DNA from: JAGMXM01 sp964458325
Lineage (GTDB): Bacteria > Verrucomicrobiota > Verrucomicrobiia > Limisphaerales > UBA1319
Reading direction: 5' to 3'
DNA: 64,000 bases
Assembly (NCBI GenBank): GCA_964458325.1
Contig: CAYWIM010000004.1
Location: forward strand, 26,270-90,269
How positions within the stretch are numbered: position 1 is the stretch's first letter; each line of letters starts with the position of its first letter. Under the pieces are notes generated by a model. The model worked only from the letters and a program-made list of their open reading frames with translations. It was not told the DNA's origin and searched no databases. Positions 34,191 to 42,834 of this stretch are shown one piece after another. The position numbers and the translations under genes were made by a program.

Positions 34191-36932
34191 ATGGGGATGA
34201 CCGTGCAAAAGAAACCAAACGATCAAGCTGGAGGAGGGGGTGAGGCGGTCCCGGGCTCGCCGCTGGCGGAGGGGGCGCGGCTGCGCGAGGAGGAGGACCT
34301 TTGGTACCGCTCGCTCGAGCGGGTGCTCGAGCGCTGGCTGGACCAGCAGCCGGGGGAGCGGGCCTATGCGTTCCTGACGAGCTTGCTGGCGCGGCTGCGC
34401 CAGAAGGGGCTGAAGGTGCCGCTGACGGTGAGCACGCCCTACGTGAACACCCTGGCGACGGAGGATCAGCCGGCGTATCCCGGCGAGCGCGACATCGAAC
34501 GCCGCATCAAGAGCTACATCCGCTGGAACGCCATGGCCATGGTGGTCAGCGCCAACCGCGTTCACCACGGCCTCGGGGGCCATATCTCGAGCTATGCTTC
34601 GAGCGCGACGCTCTACGAGGTCGGATTCAACCATTTCTTTCGGGGGAGCGACGGCCGGCGGCCGGCGGACATGATCTTTTTCCAGGGGCATGCCTCGCCC
34701 GGGATTTACGCGCGCGCGTATCTCGAGGGGCGGCTGGACGAGCACCATCTGCACCACTTCCGGCGCGAGCTGGCCGAGGGCGGCGGGCTCTCCTCGTATC
34801 CGCACCCTTATCTCATGCCGGGGTTCTGGCAATTCCCGACGGTATCGATGGGCCTGGGCCCGATCCTGTCCATCTACCAGGCGCGCTTCAACCGGTATCT
34901 GCGGGCGCGCGGGTTCCTCTCGGGGGACGAGCCGAAGGTCTGGTGCTTCGTGGGCGACGGGGAGACGGACGAGCCGGAGACGCTCGGGTCGCTGACCCTG
35001 GCGGCGCGGGAGGGATTGGACAACCTGATCTGGGTGGTGAACTGCAACCTGCAGCGGCTGGACGGCCCCGTGCGCGGCAACGGCAAGATCATCCAGGAGC
35101 TGGAATCGGCTTTTCGGGGGGCGGGGTGGAATGTGATCAAGGTGATCTGGGGATCGGACTGGGATCCGCTGTTGGCGGCGGATCACCGCGGCCTGCTGGT
35201 TCAGCGCATGACTGATGCGGTCGACGGCGATTACCAGAAATACTCAGCCGAGCCGGGCAGCTACTTCCGAAAGCACTTTTTCGGCAAGCACCCCGAGCTG
35301 CTCGAGATGATCAACCATCTCCGCGACGAGCAGCTCCACAAGCTGTCGCGGGGCGGGCACGATCCGGAGAAGGTGTATGCCGCCTACCATGCGGCCGTTC
35401 ATCACACCGGCAGCCCGACGGTGATCCTGGCCAAAACCATCAAGGGCTACGGCCTGGGCGAGGCGGGCGAGGGCCGCAACATCACCCACCAGCAGAAAAA
35501 GCTCAACGAGAAGGAGCTGCGCGAGTTCCGCGCCCGCTTCGGCATCCCGATCGAAGACGAGGATGTGGTGGACGCGCCGTTTTATCGGCCGCCGGCCGGG
35601 AGTCCGGAGATGAAATACCTGCTCGAACGGCGGCAGAAGCTGGGGGGCTCGCTGCCGGTGCGCCAGGTCCGGCAGGCGCCCCTGGCGGTGCCGCGGCTCG
35701 AGGAGATGGGCGATCTGCTGCGGGGGTCGGGCCGGTTCGAGGTATCGACGACAGTGGCCTTTGTGCGCCTGCTGGGCCATCTGCTGCGGCACCCGTCCCT
35801 GGGGCCTCGGATCGTGCCGATCGTGCCGGACGAAGGCCGCACCTTCGGGCTGGACGCCTTGTTCCGCGAGATCGGGATCTACGCCCCTCACGGGCAGAAG
35901 TACGAGCCGGTCGATCGCAAATCGCTTCTGTATTATCACGAGGCTCGGGACGGGCAGATTCTCGAGGAGGGGATTACGGAGGCGGGATCGATGGCCTCGT
36001 TCATCGCGGCGGGGACAGCCGGCGCGAATCTGGGCGTGCAAGCCATCCCGTTCTACATGTTCTATTCGATGTTCGGTTTCCAGCGGATTGGGGACCAGAT
36101 CTGGCTGGCGGGGGACATCAAGGCGCGCGGGTTTCTGCTGGGGGCGACGGCGGGCCGGACCACGCTCAACGGCGAGGGGCTTCAGCATCAGGACGGCCAC
36201 AGCCATCTGCTGGCCAGCACGATCCCCTCGCTCCTCACCTACGATCCAGCGTTTGCCTACGAGATCGCGACGATCGTCGCCGACGGCCTGCGCCGCATGT
36301 ATGAGCAGGGCGAGGATATCTTCTATTACCTGACGCTCTACAACGAGAACTATGCCATGCCGGCGCTGCCGGCGGGGGTCGAGGAAGGCATCCTGCGGGG
36401 GCTTTACAAGTATCAGCCCGCCCCGGCGGCGGGCACGCATCGCGCCCATCTGCTGGGGAGCGGGCCGATCCTGCGCGAGGCGCTTCGGGCGCAGCAGATC
36501 CTGGCGGAGCGCTACGATGTGGCGGCGGACGTCTGGAGCGCGACCAGCTACAAGCTGCTTCGGCACGACGCCCTGCGGGCCCAGCGCTGGAACCGGCTGC
36601 ACCCGGACCAGCCGCCGCGCCGATCCTACCTCGAGCAACTCCTCGCCCCCGAGACGGGCGTGTTTGTGGCCGTGTCCGACTACATGAAGATCGTGCCCGA
36701 GCAGATCGCGCCGTGGGTCCCAGGCGGCCTGGTCACTCTGGGCACCGACGGCTTTGGCCGGAGCGACACCAGGGAGAACCTGCGCCGGTTCTTCGAGGTG
36801 GACGCGGAGATGACCGTCATCGCGACCCTGCACGCCCTGGCACAGCGCGGCCAGATCGGGGCGGACCGGGTCCAGGCCGCCATCCGCGATCTGGGCGTCG
36901 ACCCGGAAAAGGCCCATCCCATCCTGGTCTGA
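34191..36932 (+). CDS. aceE: Pyruvate dehydrogenase E1 component, homodimeric
   Basis: A 913-aa ThDP enzyme that decarboxylates pyruvate and acetylates the lipoyl domain of E2. Signatures of the homodimeric type: NTLATEDQPAYPGERDIERR, NAMAMVVSANRV, GGHISSYASSATLYEVGFNHFF, the ThDP motif GDGETDEPE...NCNLQRLDGP, KTIKGYGLG, PDEGRTFGLD, GQKYEPVD, and LNGEGLQHQDGHSH. The first ATG at 34191 was chosen; a second at 34197 is as good. E2 and E3 are not next to it. It lies 115 nt downstream of the acylase gene and may have its own promoter. Confidence 0.97.
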   Translation: MGMTVQKKPNDQAGGGGEAVPGSPLAEGARLREEEDLWYRSLERVLERWLDQQPGERAYAFLTSLLARLRQKGLKVPLTVSTPYVNTLATEDQPAYPGERDIERRIKSYIRWNAMAMVVSANRVHHGLGGHISSYASSATLYEVGFNHFFRGSDGRRPADMIFFQGHASPGIYARAYLEGRLDEHHLHHFRRELAEGGGLSSYPHPYLMPGFWQFPTVSMGLGPILSIYQARFNRYLRARGFLSGDEPKVWCFVGDGETDEPETLGSLTLAAREGLDNLIWVVNCNLQRLDGPVRGNGKIIQELESAFRGAGWNVIKVIWGSDWDPLLAADHRGLLVQRMTDAVDGDYQKYSAEPGSYFRKHFFGKHPELLEMINHLRDEQLHKLSRGGHDPEKVYAAYHAAVHHTGSPTVILAKTIKGYGLGEAGEGRNITHQQKKLNEKELREFRARFGIPIEDEDVVDAPFYRPPAGSPEMKYLLERRQKLGGSLPVRQVRQAPLAVPRLEEMGDLLRGSGRFEVSTTVAFVRLLGHLLRHPSLGPRIVPIVPDEGRTFGLDALFREIGIYAPHGQKYEPVDRKSLLYYHEARDGQILEEGITEAGSMASFIAAGTAGANLGVQAIPFYMFYSMFGFQRIGDQIWLAGDIKARGFLLGATAGRTTLNGEGLQHQDGHSHLLASTIPSLLTYDPAFAYEIATIVADGLRRMYEQGEDIFYYLTLYNENYAMPALPAGVEEGILRGLYKYQPAPAAGTHRAHLLGSGPILREALRAQQILAERYDVAADVWSATSYKLLRHDALRAQRWNRLHPDQPPRRSYLEQLLAPETGVFVAVSDYMKIVPEQIAPWVPGGLVTLGTDGFGRSDTRENLRRFFEVDAEMTVIATLHALAQRGQIGADRVQAAIRDLGVDPEKAHPILV

Positions 36933-37020
36933 GTCGGCCGGCTGAAGTCCGGATCGAGCGGCAGGGGAGCCCAGCGGGCTGGAGGCTGGCTATGCACCCC
37001 CGAGGCGGGGCCGCACCGGG

Positions 37021-37986
37021 TCACGATCGGGGATCGGGCTCGGGGGCAGGCTGGCGAAGGCGGCGGGGCGGCTCGAGGTACCGGTAGGGATTGTTGGGAT
37101 TGTCATTATCGTAAGCGAACGCATCCCGGTTCTTGAGGAAGAAGACGAGGGCGTCGACGGGGATGGCGAACCCGATGCCTTCGCCCTGGGTGACCTTCAT
37201 GTTGGTGACGCCGACGACCTCGCCGCGGAGGTTGAAGAGGGGGCCGCCGCTGTTGCCGGGATTGATCTGGGCGGTGGTCTGGATGTAGAGGGATCCCTGA
37301 ATTTCGCGGTTTTTGCTGCTGAGGATGCCTTCGGTGACCGTGCGTTCGAGCCCCAGCGGGCTGCCGATGGCAAAGACGCGCTCCCCGACCGCGAGGCCGT
37401 CCATGCGGCCCAGGGGGACCGGGACAAACCGGGGCGCGCCGGCGTCCTCGATCTTGAGCAGGGCGAGGTCGGCGAACTTGTTCATGGCGACGATGCGCAC
37501 CTGCCGATAGCTCTTGCGTTCGAGCTGCCCGCCCCGCTGGTGGTAGACCTCGACGGCGATCTGGCTTTCGCCCTCGATCACGTGGAAGTTGGTGACGAGG
37601 TAACCGTCCTCGTTCAGGAAGAAGCCGGAGCCCAGCCCGCCGGGGGTGCGGATCTGGACGACGGCCTCGCCGAGGTGGCGGAGGTGCTCGCGCACGGGGC
37701 GCTCGGGCGGCGTGCTGGCCGCCACCACGAACAGGTCCTGGCGCTGAAGAGAGGAGGTATCGCGCGGCAGGGCCGCGGCGGCTGCCGGCGCCGCGTTGGT
37801 CTGGATCCGCAGAATGCTCGATCGGGGGACGGCCAGAACGGTGAACCCAAGATCCAGATACACATGGTCGGTCTTTTCGGAGAGGATGCGGCCCGTCAGG
37901 GCAGCCTGGTCTTCGAGTTCGATCGTGTCCGCCAGAAGGGCGACCGTTGCGCCGGCGGCGAGGGCGCCGAGAATGAGCTTCCGCAT
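37021..37986 (-). CDS. DegP-like trypsin-family serine protease without PDZ domain
   Basis: A 321-aa exported S1C protease starting MRKLILGALAAGATVALLAD. The catalytic triad is H135 (TNFHVI), D173 (FADLALLKI) and S246 (GNSGGPL). After the protease domain the chain ends in a short Pro/Arg-rich tail, so the PDZ domains of DegP/HtrA are absent. The N-terminal ~70 residues before the protease (LTGRILSEKTDHVYLDLGF) resemble a small beta domain. It probably works in periplasmic protein quality control or processing. Confidence 0.9.
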   Translation of the reverse strand: MRKLILGALAAGATVALLADTIELEDQAALTGRILSEKTDHVYLDLGFTVLAVPRSSILRIQTNAAPAAAAALPRDTSSLQRQDLFVVAASTPPERPVREHLRHLGEAVVQIRTPGGLGSGFFLNEDGYLVTNFHVIEGESQIAVEVYHQRGGQLERKSYRQVRIVAMNKFADLALLKIEDAGAPRFVPVPLGRMDGLAVGERVFAIGSPLGLERTVTEGILSSKNREIQGSLYIQTTAQINPGNSGGPLFNLRGEVVGVTNMKVTQGEGIGFAIPVDALVFFLKNRDAFAYDNDNPNNPYRYLEPPRRLRQPAPEPDPRS

Positions 37987-38121
37987 GAGCCCACCTTACA
38001 GGGTGGGCGGATGTCTGACAAGGGCTCGAGGAACAGGCTTGAGAACCAGGCCGGCGCGGCGCAGGATCTCCCGTGACGGCCGGGATCGGAAGCGGTCTGA
38101 AGAATCGGGACGGACACGGCG

Positions 38122-39384
38122 ATGGCCATGATGAACTCGCTGGATTTGCCGGGCGTGGCGCTGGGATTTGCGCAGGCGGCTGGGTTGGGATTTCTGATCG
38201 GGCGGACGCGCGAGCCAGCCGGCGGCCCGCCGGTGCGCGCCGGGTTGCGGGATTTCGTGCTCATCGCCTGCCTGGGCGCGGCCGGCTCGCAAATCGGCCA
38301 GGCGGTGCTGACGGTGACGATGGCGGCGGCGGTCACGGCGATCCTGGTGGCGGCCCGGTTTGCGGCGGGGGGGGCGCGCATCGGGGTGACGACGGAGCTG
38401 GCGGCGCTGGCGACCTTTTTGCTGGGCTACCTCTCGATGACCCCGGGACGCACGCTCGCCGCGCTGCTGGGCATTCTCCTCTCCTTTATGATGGCCACCA
38501 AGGAGCAGCTGCATCGGTTCGCGCTCGAGACCATCTCCCAGCGCGAGTTCGAGGACACCCTGAAGTTCCTGGCGCTCATCTTCGTGGTGTTCCCCCTGCT
38601 GCCTGCGGGCGAGTTCGGCCCCTTCGGCCTGTTCAACCCGCGCAAGGTCTGGGTGTTTGTGATCCTGGTTTCGACCGTGTCGTATGCGGGTTATTTCCTG
38701 GCTCGGTTTCTGGATCCGGCGCGGGGGCTGGCCCTGACGGCGATCGTGGGCGGATTGGCCTCGACGACGGCCTTCACGGGCGGGGTGGCGAAGATGGCAG
38801 CGGAGACGCCCGGAGCGGCGCTGGCGCTGGTGCGGGCGGCCTGCCTGGGCAACGCCGTCCAGTATCCGCGGCTGCTCCTGCTGCTGGCGGTCATCAGCCC
38901 CGCCTTGGCAATCCAGGCCCTGCCGATGCTGGCCGCCATGACGGGTGCGGGATTGCTCGCGGCCTGGTGGCTGGGGCGTTCGCCGCGCACCGCATCCATC
39001 GAGCCCGGCTCGATGGCGTTCCGCAACCCCTTCGCCCTGGTCCCCGCCTTGCGGTTCGGAGCCGTGTTCGCCCTCATTCTGTTTGGGGTCAGGGCCGCCC
39101 AGCATTACTTCGGCGCCGGCGGCTTGCTCCTCAGCGCAGGCGTCGGCGGATTGATCGATGTCGACGCGGTATTGCTCTCGCTGACCGAGTTTTTCCGGAA
39201 TGGCATCGCTCCGGCGCCAACCGTTGTGGGAGGGATCCTGCTGGGGGCGGCGGCCAACGCGGTGTTCAAATCCATGCTGGCGGCGACGAGCCGGCAGCCG
39301 GCCTTTTACCTCCGGCTCTGGATCGGGTTCGCAGCGATGCTGGGGTGCGGCGTGGCGGCGTTCCTGCTGGCGATCGCGGCCTGA
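38122..39384 (+). CDS. MgtC/SapB family membrane protein with DUF4010
   Basis: A 420-aa polytopic membrane protein. The N-terminal ~140 residues are MgtC/SapB-like (AAGLGFLIGRTRE, LRDFVLIACLGAAGSQ, GVTTELAALATFLLGYLS). The rest is DUF4010, with SREFEDTLKFLALIFVVFPLLP-like and GGLASTTAFTGGVAKMA conserved segments. About 12 hydrophobic helices in all. The family is linked to magnesium or envelope stress but the activity is unknown. Confidence 0.88.
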   Translation: MAMMNSLDLPGVALGFAQAAGLGFLIGRTREPAGGPPVRAGLRDFVLIACLGAAGSQIGQAVLTVTMAAAVTAILVAARFAAGGARIGVTTELAALATFLLGYLSMTPGRTLAALLGILLSFMMATKEQLHRFALETISQREFEDTLKFLALIFVVFPLLPAGEFGPFGLFNPRKVWVFVILVSTVSYAGYFLARFLDPARGLALTAIVGGLASTTAFTGGVAKMAAETPGAALALVRAACLGNAVQYPRLLLLLAVISPALAIQALPMLAAMTGAGLLAAWWLGRSPRTASIEPGSMAFRNPFALVPALRFGAVFALILFGVRAAQHYFGAGGLLLSAGVGGLIDVDAVLLSLTEFFRNGIAPAPTVVGGILLGAAANAVFKSMLAATSRQPAFYLRLWIGFAAMLGCGVAAFLLAIAA

Positions 39385-39435
39385 AAGAGACCTTGGCCGG
39401 ATTCGATGCGCCTGGGCGCGGGGCCGCCGCCTGGG

Positions 39436-39939
39436 TCACCGGCTTTTGATCTCGCGATGGGCCAGGCCGCGCGCGGTCTGCTTGCGCCGGAATTTCTGGT
39501 AGGCCGCCCGGTAGTGGGGATACTTGATGCCGAGCACGGCCGCCGCCAGCAGGGCGGCATTGACGGCTCCCGCCTTGCCGATGGCCAGCGTTCCCACCGG
39601 CACTCCCGCGGGCATCTGGACCATCGACAACAGCGAATCCAGCCCCTGCAGACTCTTGGATTCCATCGGCACACCGAGCACCGGCAGGATCGTCTTGGCG
39701 GCGGCAACACCGGCCAGGTGGGCGGCCCCTCCGGCGCCGGCAATCAGGATCTCGATGCCGCGGGCCGCCGCGGTCGAGGCGTACCGGAACAGCAGGTCCG
39801 GCGTCCGATGGGCCGAGATGACCTGCACCTCGAACGGAACCCGCAGCTGCCGAAGCTGGTCGGCGGCATGCTGCATCGTCTCCCAATCGGACTGGCTGCC
39901 CATGATGATTCCCACAAGGGGAGGACTCTCTTTTGCCAT
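39436..39939 (-). CDS. purE: N5-carboxyaminoimidazole ribonucleotide mutase
   Basis: A 167-aa enzyme of purine synthesis that converts N5-CAIR to CAIR. Class I PurE motifs: VGIIMGSQSDWETMQ, VISAHRTPDLLFRY, IAGAGGAAHLAGVAAAKT, GVPMESKSLQGLDSLLSMVQMP and GTLAIGKAGAVNAALLAA. The start MAKESPP at 39939 is the family start; the longer open frame upstream lies in the MFS gene. PurK is not adjacent. Confidence 0.96.
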   Translation of the reverse strand: MAKESPPLVGIIMGSQSDWETMQHAADQLRQLRVPFEVQVISAHRTPDLLFRYASTAAARGIEILIAGAGGAAHLAGVAAAKTILPVLGVPMESKSLQGLDSLLSMVQMPAGVPVGTLAIGKAGAVNAALLAAAVLGIKYPHYRAAYQKFRRKQTARGLAHREIKSR

Positions 39940-39962
39940 AGGTGCTTTGATGCTTTCTATCT

Positions 39963-41183
39963 TTAACCTGACCGCCTGGAAAAGGCAATGCCGGTCCGGC
40001 GTTTCCTTCGCTGCCGGAGGATTTGGGCCAGGATCAGCACGCCGCCGATGCAGAGCAGGCTGCCCACCGCCCAGGTGCTGCTCGAGTGGCTTCCGGGAAA
40101 GCAGCGGAGGCCGAGGGCGCCCACGGCCGGGCCGGTGAACAGCCCGACGCCGATTGCGGACTCGTGGATGCCGCCGTGCTCGCCCTTGGCATCGCCCGCA
40201 TGCATCGAGTAATACAGCGACGAGTAATAGATCAATCCCACCGCGGAGCCGAGCCCGATCTGGGCCAAGGCGGCGATCCAGAACCTTGGCGCCAGGAGCA
40301 ATGCCACGAAGCTGGCGACCAACAATCCGTAGGCGCCCGCCAGCCAGCGGAGGCGGTAATGCCATCCCGACCAGCCCCACAGGAGAAGGAACGCCCCCAG
40401 CCGCGCGAAGAACCAGATCGAACAGAACAGGCCGGCGCCGATCAGCGACAGGCCCAGCCGCGCCGCCAGATCCGGCGTCACCGCCGCCACGGTGTTCGTC
40501 GCCATGTAGGCGAACGGGTTCGAGAGCCAGGATAATCCCAGGAAAAACCGGGGGCTGAACGCGGCCGAGGCAGGCGATGCATCGGGCGGCGGGGCTGCGG
40601 ACGGGGCCGGGTGCGCCGTGTCCTTCGACGGGATCCGATAGTCCACCAGCCAGGTCAGAGCCCACTGGAGCAGATGAATCCCGACCGGCAGCCAGTAGAG
40701 ACTGGCCGGCCCCAGCCGCTCGAGAATGGCGCCGCCCAGGAAATAGGCCAGCGCGCTCGAACCCGCCCAGACCACGTTGTACAATCCCACCATCCACTGC
40801 ATGCCCGAGGTGGTTTCGCTTTCGCTCACGAGCGCTTCGAGCGCGGGCCAGGTGAAACAGAGGGAGATCGTCCAGGCAGTGAGCGTCAGGTATTGGCCCG
40901 CCACGGTGCCCCATTGGCTTCCGGCGGCCAGGGCGACCGCCATCCCGATGAACCCCAGACGCAGCGCTCGAAAATAGCCGCGCCGCTGGCCAAAGCGCCC
41001 GGCCAGCCAGGCGGTCAGCATGTAGACCAAACCGTTCCACGCGGACAGCGTCAGGTTGTCCGCATTGCCGAACCCGAACCGATCCGACATCGAAAAGAAC
41101 AGGTAGAAGAAATAGTAGCTCGTGGCGAAGGAGTTCAGCCCTTCGAGGATGAAATAGAGTGACTTGCGAGCCCGGGCCGTCAT
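39963..41183 (-). CDS. Major facilitator superfamily transporter
   Basis: A 406-aa protein with about 12 hydrophobic helices in two halves separated by a Pro/Ala-rich cytoplasmic loop (SKDTAHPAPSAAPPPDASPAS). The loop after helix 2 (AGRFGQRRGYFRALRLG) resembles the MFS 'GxxxDRxGRR' motif. Conserved 'ATSYYFFYLFFSMSDRFGFGN' near the N-terminus and 'GLIYYSSLYYSMHAGDAKGEHGGIHE' late in the protein suggest a distinct subfamily; the substrate is unknown. It lies 23 nt upstream of purE and is likely co-transcribed with it. The start at 41183 (MTARARKSLYF) is favoured because the sequence before it is not hydrophobic and overlaps the divergent gene's leader. Confidence 0.85.
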   Translation of the reverse strand: MTARARKSLYFILEGLNSFATSYYFFYLFFSMSDRFGFGNADNLTLSAWNGLVYMLTAWLAGRFGQRRGYFRALRLGFIGMAVALAAGSQWGTVAGQYLTLTAWTISLCFTWPALEALVSESETTSGMQWMVGLYNVVWAGSSALAYFLGGAILERLGPASLYWLPVGIHLLQWALTWLVDYRIPSKDTAHPAPSAAPPPDASPASAAFSPRFFLGLSWLSNPFAYMATNTVAAVTPDLAARLGLSLIGAGLFCSIWFFARLGAFLLLWGWSGWHYRLRWLAGAYGLLVASFVALLLAPRFWIAALAQIGLGSAVGLIYYSSLYYSMHAGDAKGEHGGIHESAIGVGLFTGPAVGALGLRCFPGSHSSSTWAVGSLLCIGGVLILAQILRQRRKRRTGIAFSRRSG

Positions 41184-41341
41184 GTTTCCTGGCGGGATCC
41201 CCCGGCTGGCCGGTCCATTCGCTGCCGATTCAAACCCATGAGGGGCGGATTCTGCACGCGGGGGATGATTTTCCCAGATTATTCGGCGATGCAGAACGGG
41301 CTTTATCCCGGGCAGGAGAGGCGCTACGCTGAGCTCCACGC

Positions 41342-42289
41342 ATGATGCAACATTCGCTCTTCCACTGGCCCTTGGGCCTCCTCCTGATCGGCGCATGGAC
41401 GGCGCCTGGTGCAGCGCGCCTGGCGGGCGCGGACATGCCATGGACGGCCGAACCGGGGCGCCAGCCCGCCCGCTGGACCATCGCCTACGAGGGGCGGCCG
41501 ATCCTCGTCTACGAGTTCGACCCCGGAAAATTCAAGCCTTACGTGAAGGAGCTGCGCACGTTCGACGGGCACAATATCCTCAGGGACGCCCCGCACGACC
41601 ATCTCCACCACCACGCGCTGATGTATGGGATCAAGGTGAACGGCCTCAATTTCTGGGAGGAGGCATCCGGGGCGGGTGTGCAACAGCCGGTGCAAACCGC
41701 CGCGCCCGAGTTCAGCCGGGATGCCCGGGGACGCCCCCAGGCGACCTTGAGGCAGCGGATCCACTGGGTGGCTTCGGCGGATGCGTTCCTGCCCCTGACC
41801 AACCGGCCGGCGCTGCTGATCGAAGACCGCACGCTGGTCCTGACCGTCGACGCCGCGGCATCCGAGGTGGCGCTGCTGTGGCAGGGGGATTTCGCTGTCG
41901 GCAACGCCGCGCCCGAGGTCGCGCTGTCGGGCGCCAACTATCATGGGCTGGGAATCCGGTTTCGGGAGGACCTGGACGCCGGCGCGCGGCACTTTCATGA
42001 TCGGGGTCCGATCGATCTGGCGGGCACCCGGCAGGATGTCTCTCGCCATCCGTGGGTGGGGGTCGAGCTCGAGAGCGCCGGATTCTCGGCTGTGGTGGTT
42101 CTATTCGGATCGGCAGACAACCGGCGGGGCGATCCCCTCTTTTTCAGCATGAAAAAGCCGTTTGCCTATCTGTCGGCGACGCAGGGGCTGGACGCGGAGC
42201 CGCTGGTGTATCATGCGGGAGACCGTTGGCGCCTGGCGTATCGGCTGGCGCTCTACCCGAAAAAGCCGGCCCTGGAATCCATCCGGTAA
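41342..42289 (+). CDS. Exported DUF6807 ('PmoA-like') protein
   Basis: A 315-aa protein with a signal peptide (HWPLGLLLIGAWTAPGAARL). The family signatures are GRPILVYEFDPGKFKPYVKEL, HDHLHHHALMYGIKVNGLNFW with a His cluster, and SRHPWVGVELE. Members are often labelled 'methane oxygenase PmoA', but the fold and His-rich pattern do not support a methane monooxygenase role. They are common in Verrucomicrobia and Planctomycetes near sugar catabolism. Function unknown. Confidence 0.85.
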   Translation: MMQHSLFHWPLGLLLIGAWTAPGAARLAGADMPWTAEPGRQPARWTIAYEGRPILVYEFDPGKFKPYVKELRTFDGHNILRDAPHDHLHHHALMYGIKVNGLNFWEEASGAGVQQPVQTAAPEFSRDARGRPQATLRQRIHWVASADAFLPLTNRPALLIEDRTLVLTVDAAASEVALLWQGDFAVGNAAPEVALSGANYHGLGIRFREDLDAGARHFHDRGPIDLAGTRQDVSRHPWVGVELESAGFSAVVVLFGSADNRRGDPLFFSMKKPFAYLSATQGLDAEPLVYHAGDRWRLAYRLALYPKKPALESIR

Positions 42290-42321
42290 GGGGGCGGCTC
42301 TTGCTCGAAGGCGGGCCGGCG

Positions 42322-42834
42322 TCACTCGAGGCCGCGGATCAGCCAGGGCAGAAGGACCAGGTTCACGCCGAGCGCGGCCAGGAGATCGTCGGCGGTGATG
42401 CCCCAGCCGGCCGGCAGCCGCTGGCTGGACCGGATGGGCCATGGCTTGGCGATGTCCAAGAGGCGGAAGAGGCCGAAGGCGAGGGCGATTCCGAGGGCAT
42501 TCTCAGGCGCAAAGAAGACGGGCGGGGGCGGCAGGCTGCCGCTTCGCGCCGATTCCCGGATCAGCCATCCCAGGAAACAGAGCGGCACGGCGGTCAATTC
42601 GTCCAGCACGACCGAGCCGGGGTCATGCTGGCGGAGGATGGTTTCGGCGCGGCCGCAAGCCCAGACGGAGACGCCCCAGCCGGCGATCATTCCGGCGGCG
42701 AAGAGCGTCCAGCGGCCGGTGGCCAGCAGGAGGGCGAGCCACACCAGGCCGGCCAGCGAACCGAAGGTGCCGGGCGCGAGCCGGACGCGTCCGGTCCCGC
42801 AGCCCTGGGCGAGCCAGAGGATCCAGCCTGTCAT
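42322..42834 (-). CDS. pgpA: Phosphatidylglycerophosphatase A
   Basis: A 170-aa membrane phosphatase removing phosphate from phosphatidylglycerophosphate. It begins MTGWILWLAQGCGTGRVRLAPGTFGSLAG, with the conserved 'G.G..p.APGT.GSL' box. VVLDELTAVPLCFLGW matches the acidic 'vvDE..G' active-site motif except for Thr-Ala in place of Val-Gly. FRLLDIAKPWPI and DDLLAAL are also family signatures. The ATG overlaps the stop of the upstream BatD-BatE gene (ATGA). Confidence 0.92.
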   Translation of the reverse strand: MTGWILWLAQGCGTGRVRLAPGTFGSLAGLVWLALLLATGRWTLFAAGMIAGWGVSVWACGRAETILRQHDPGSVVLDELTAVPLCFLGWLIRESARSGSLPPPPVFFAPENALGIALAFGLFRLLDIAKPWPIRSSQRLPAGWGITADDLLAALGVNLVLLPWLIRGLE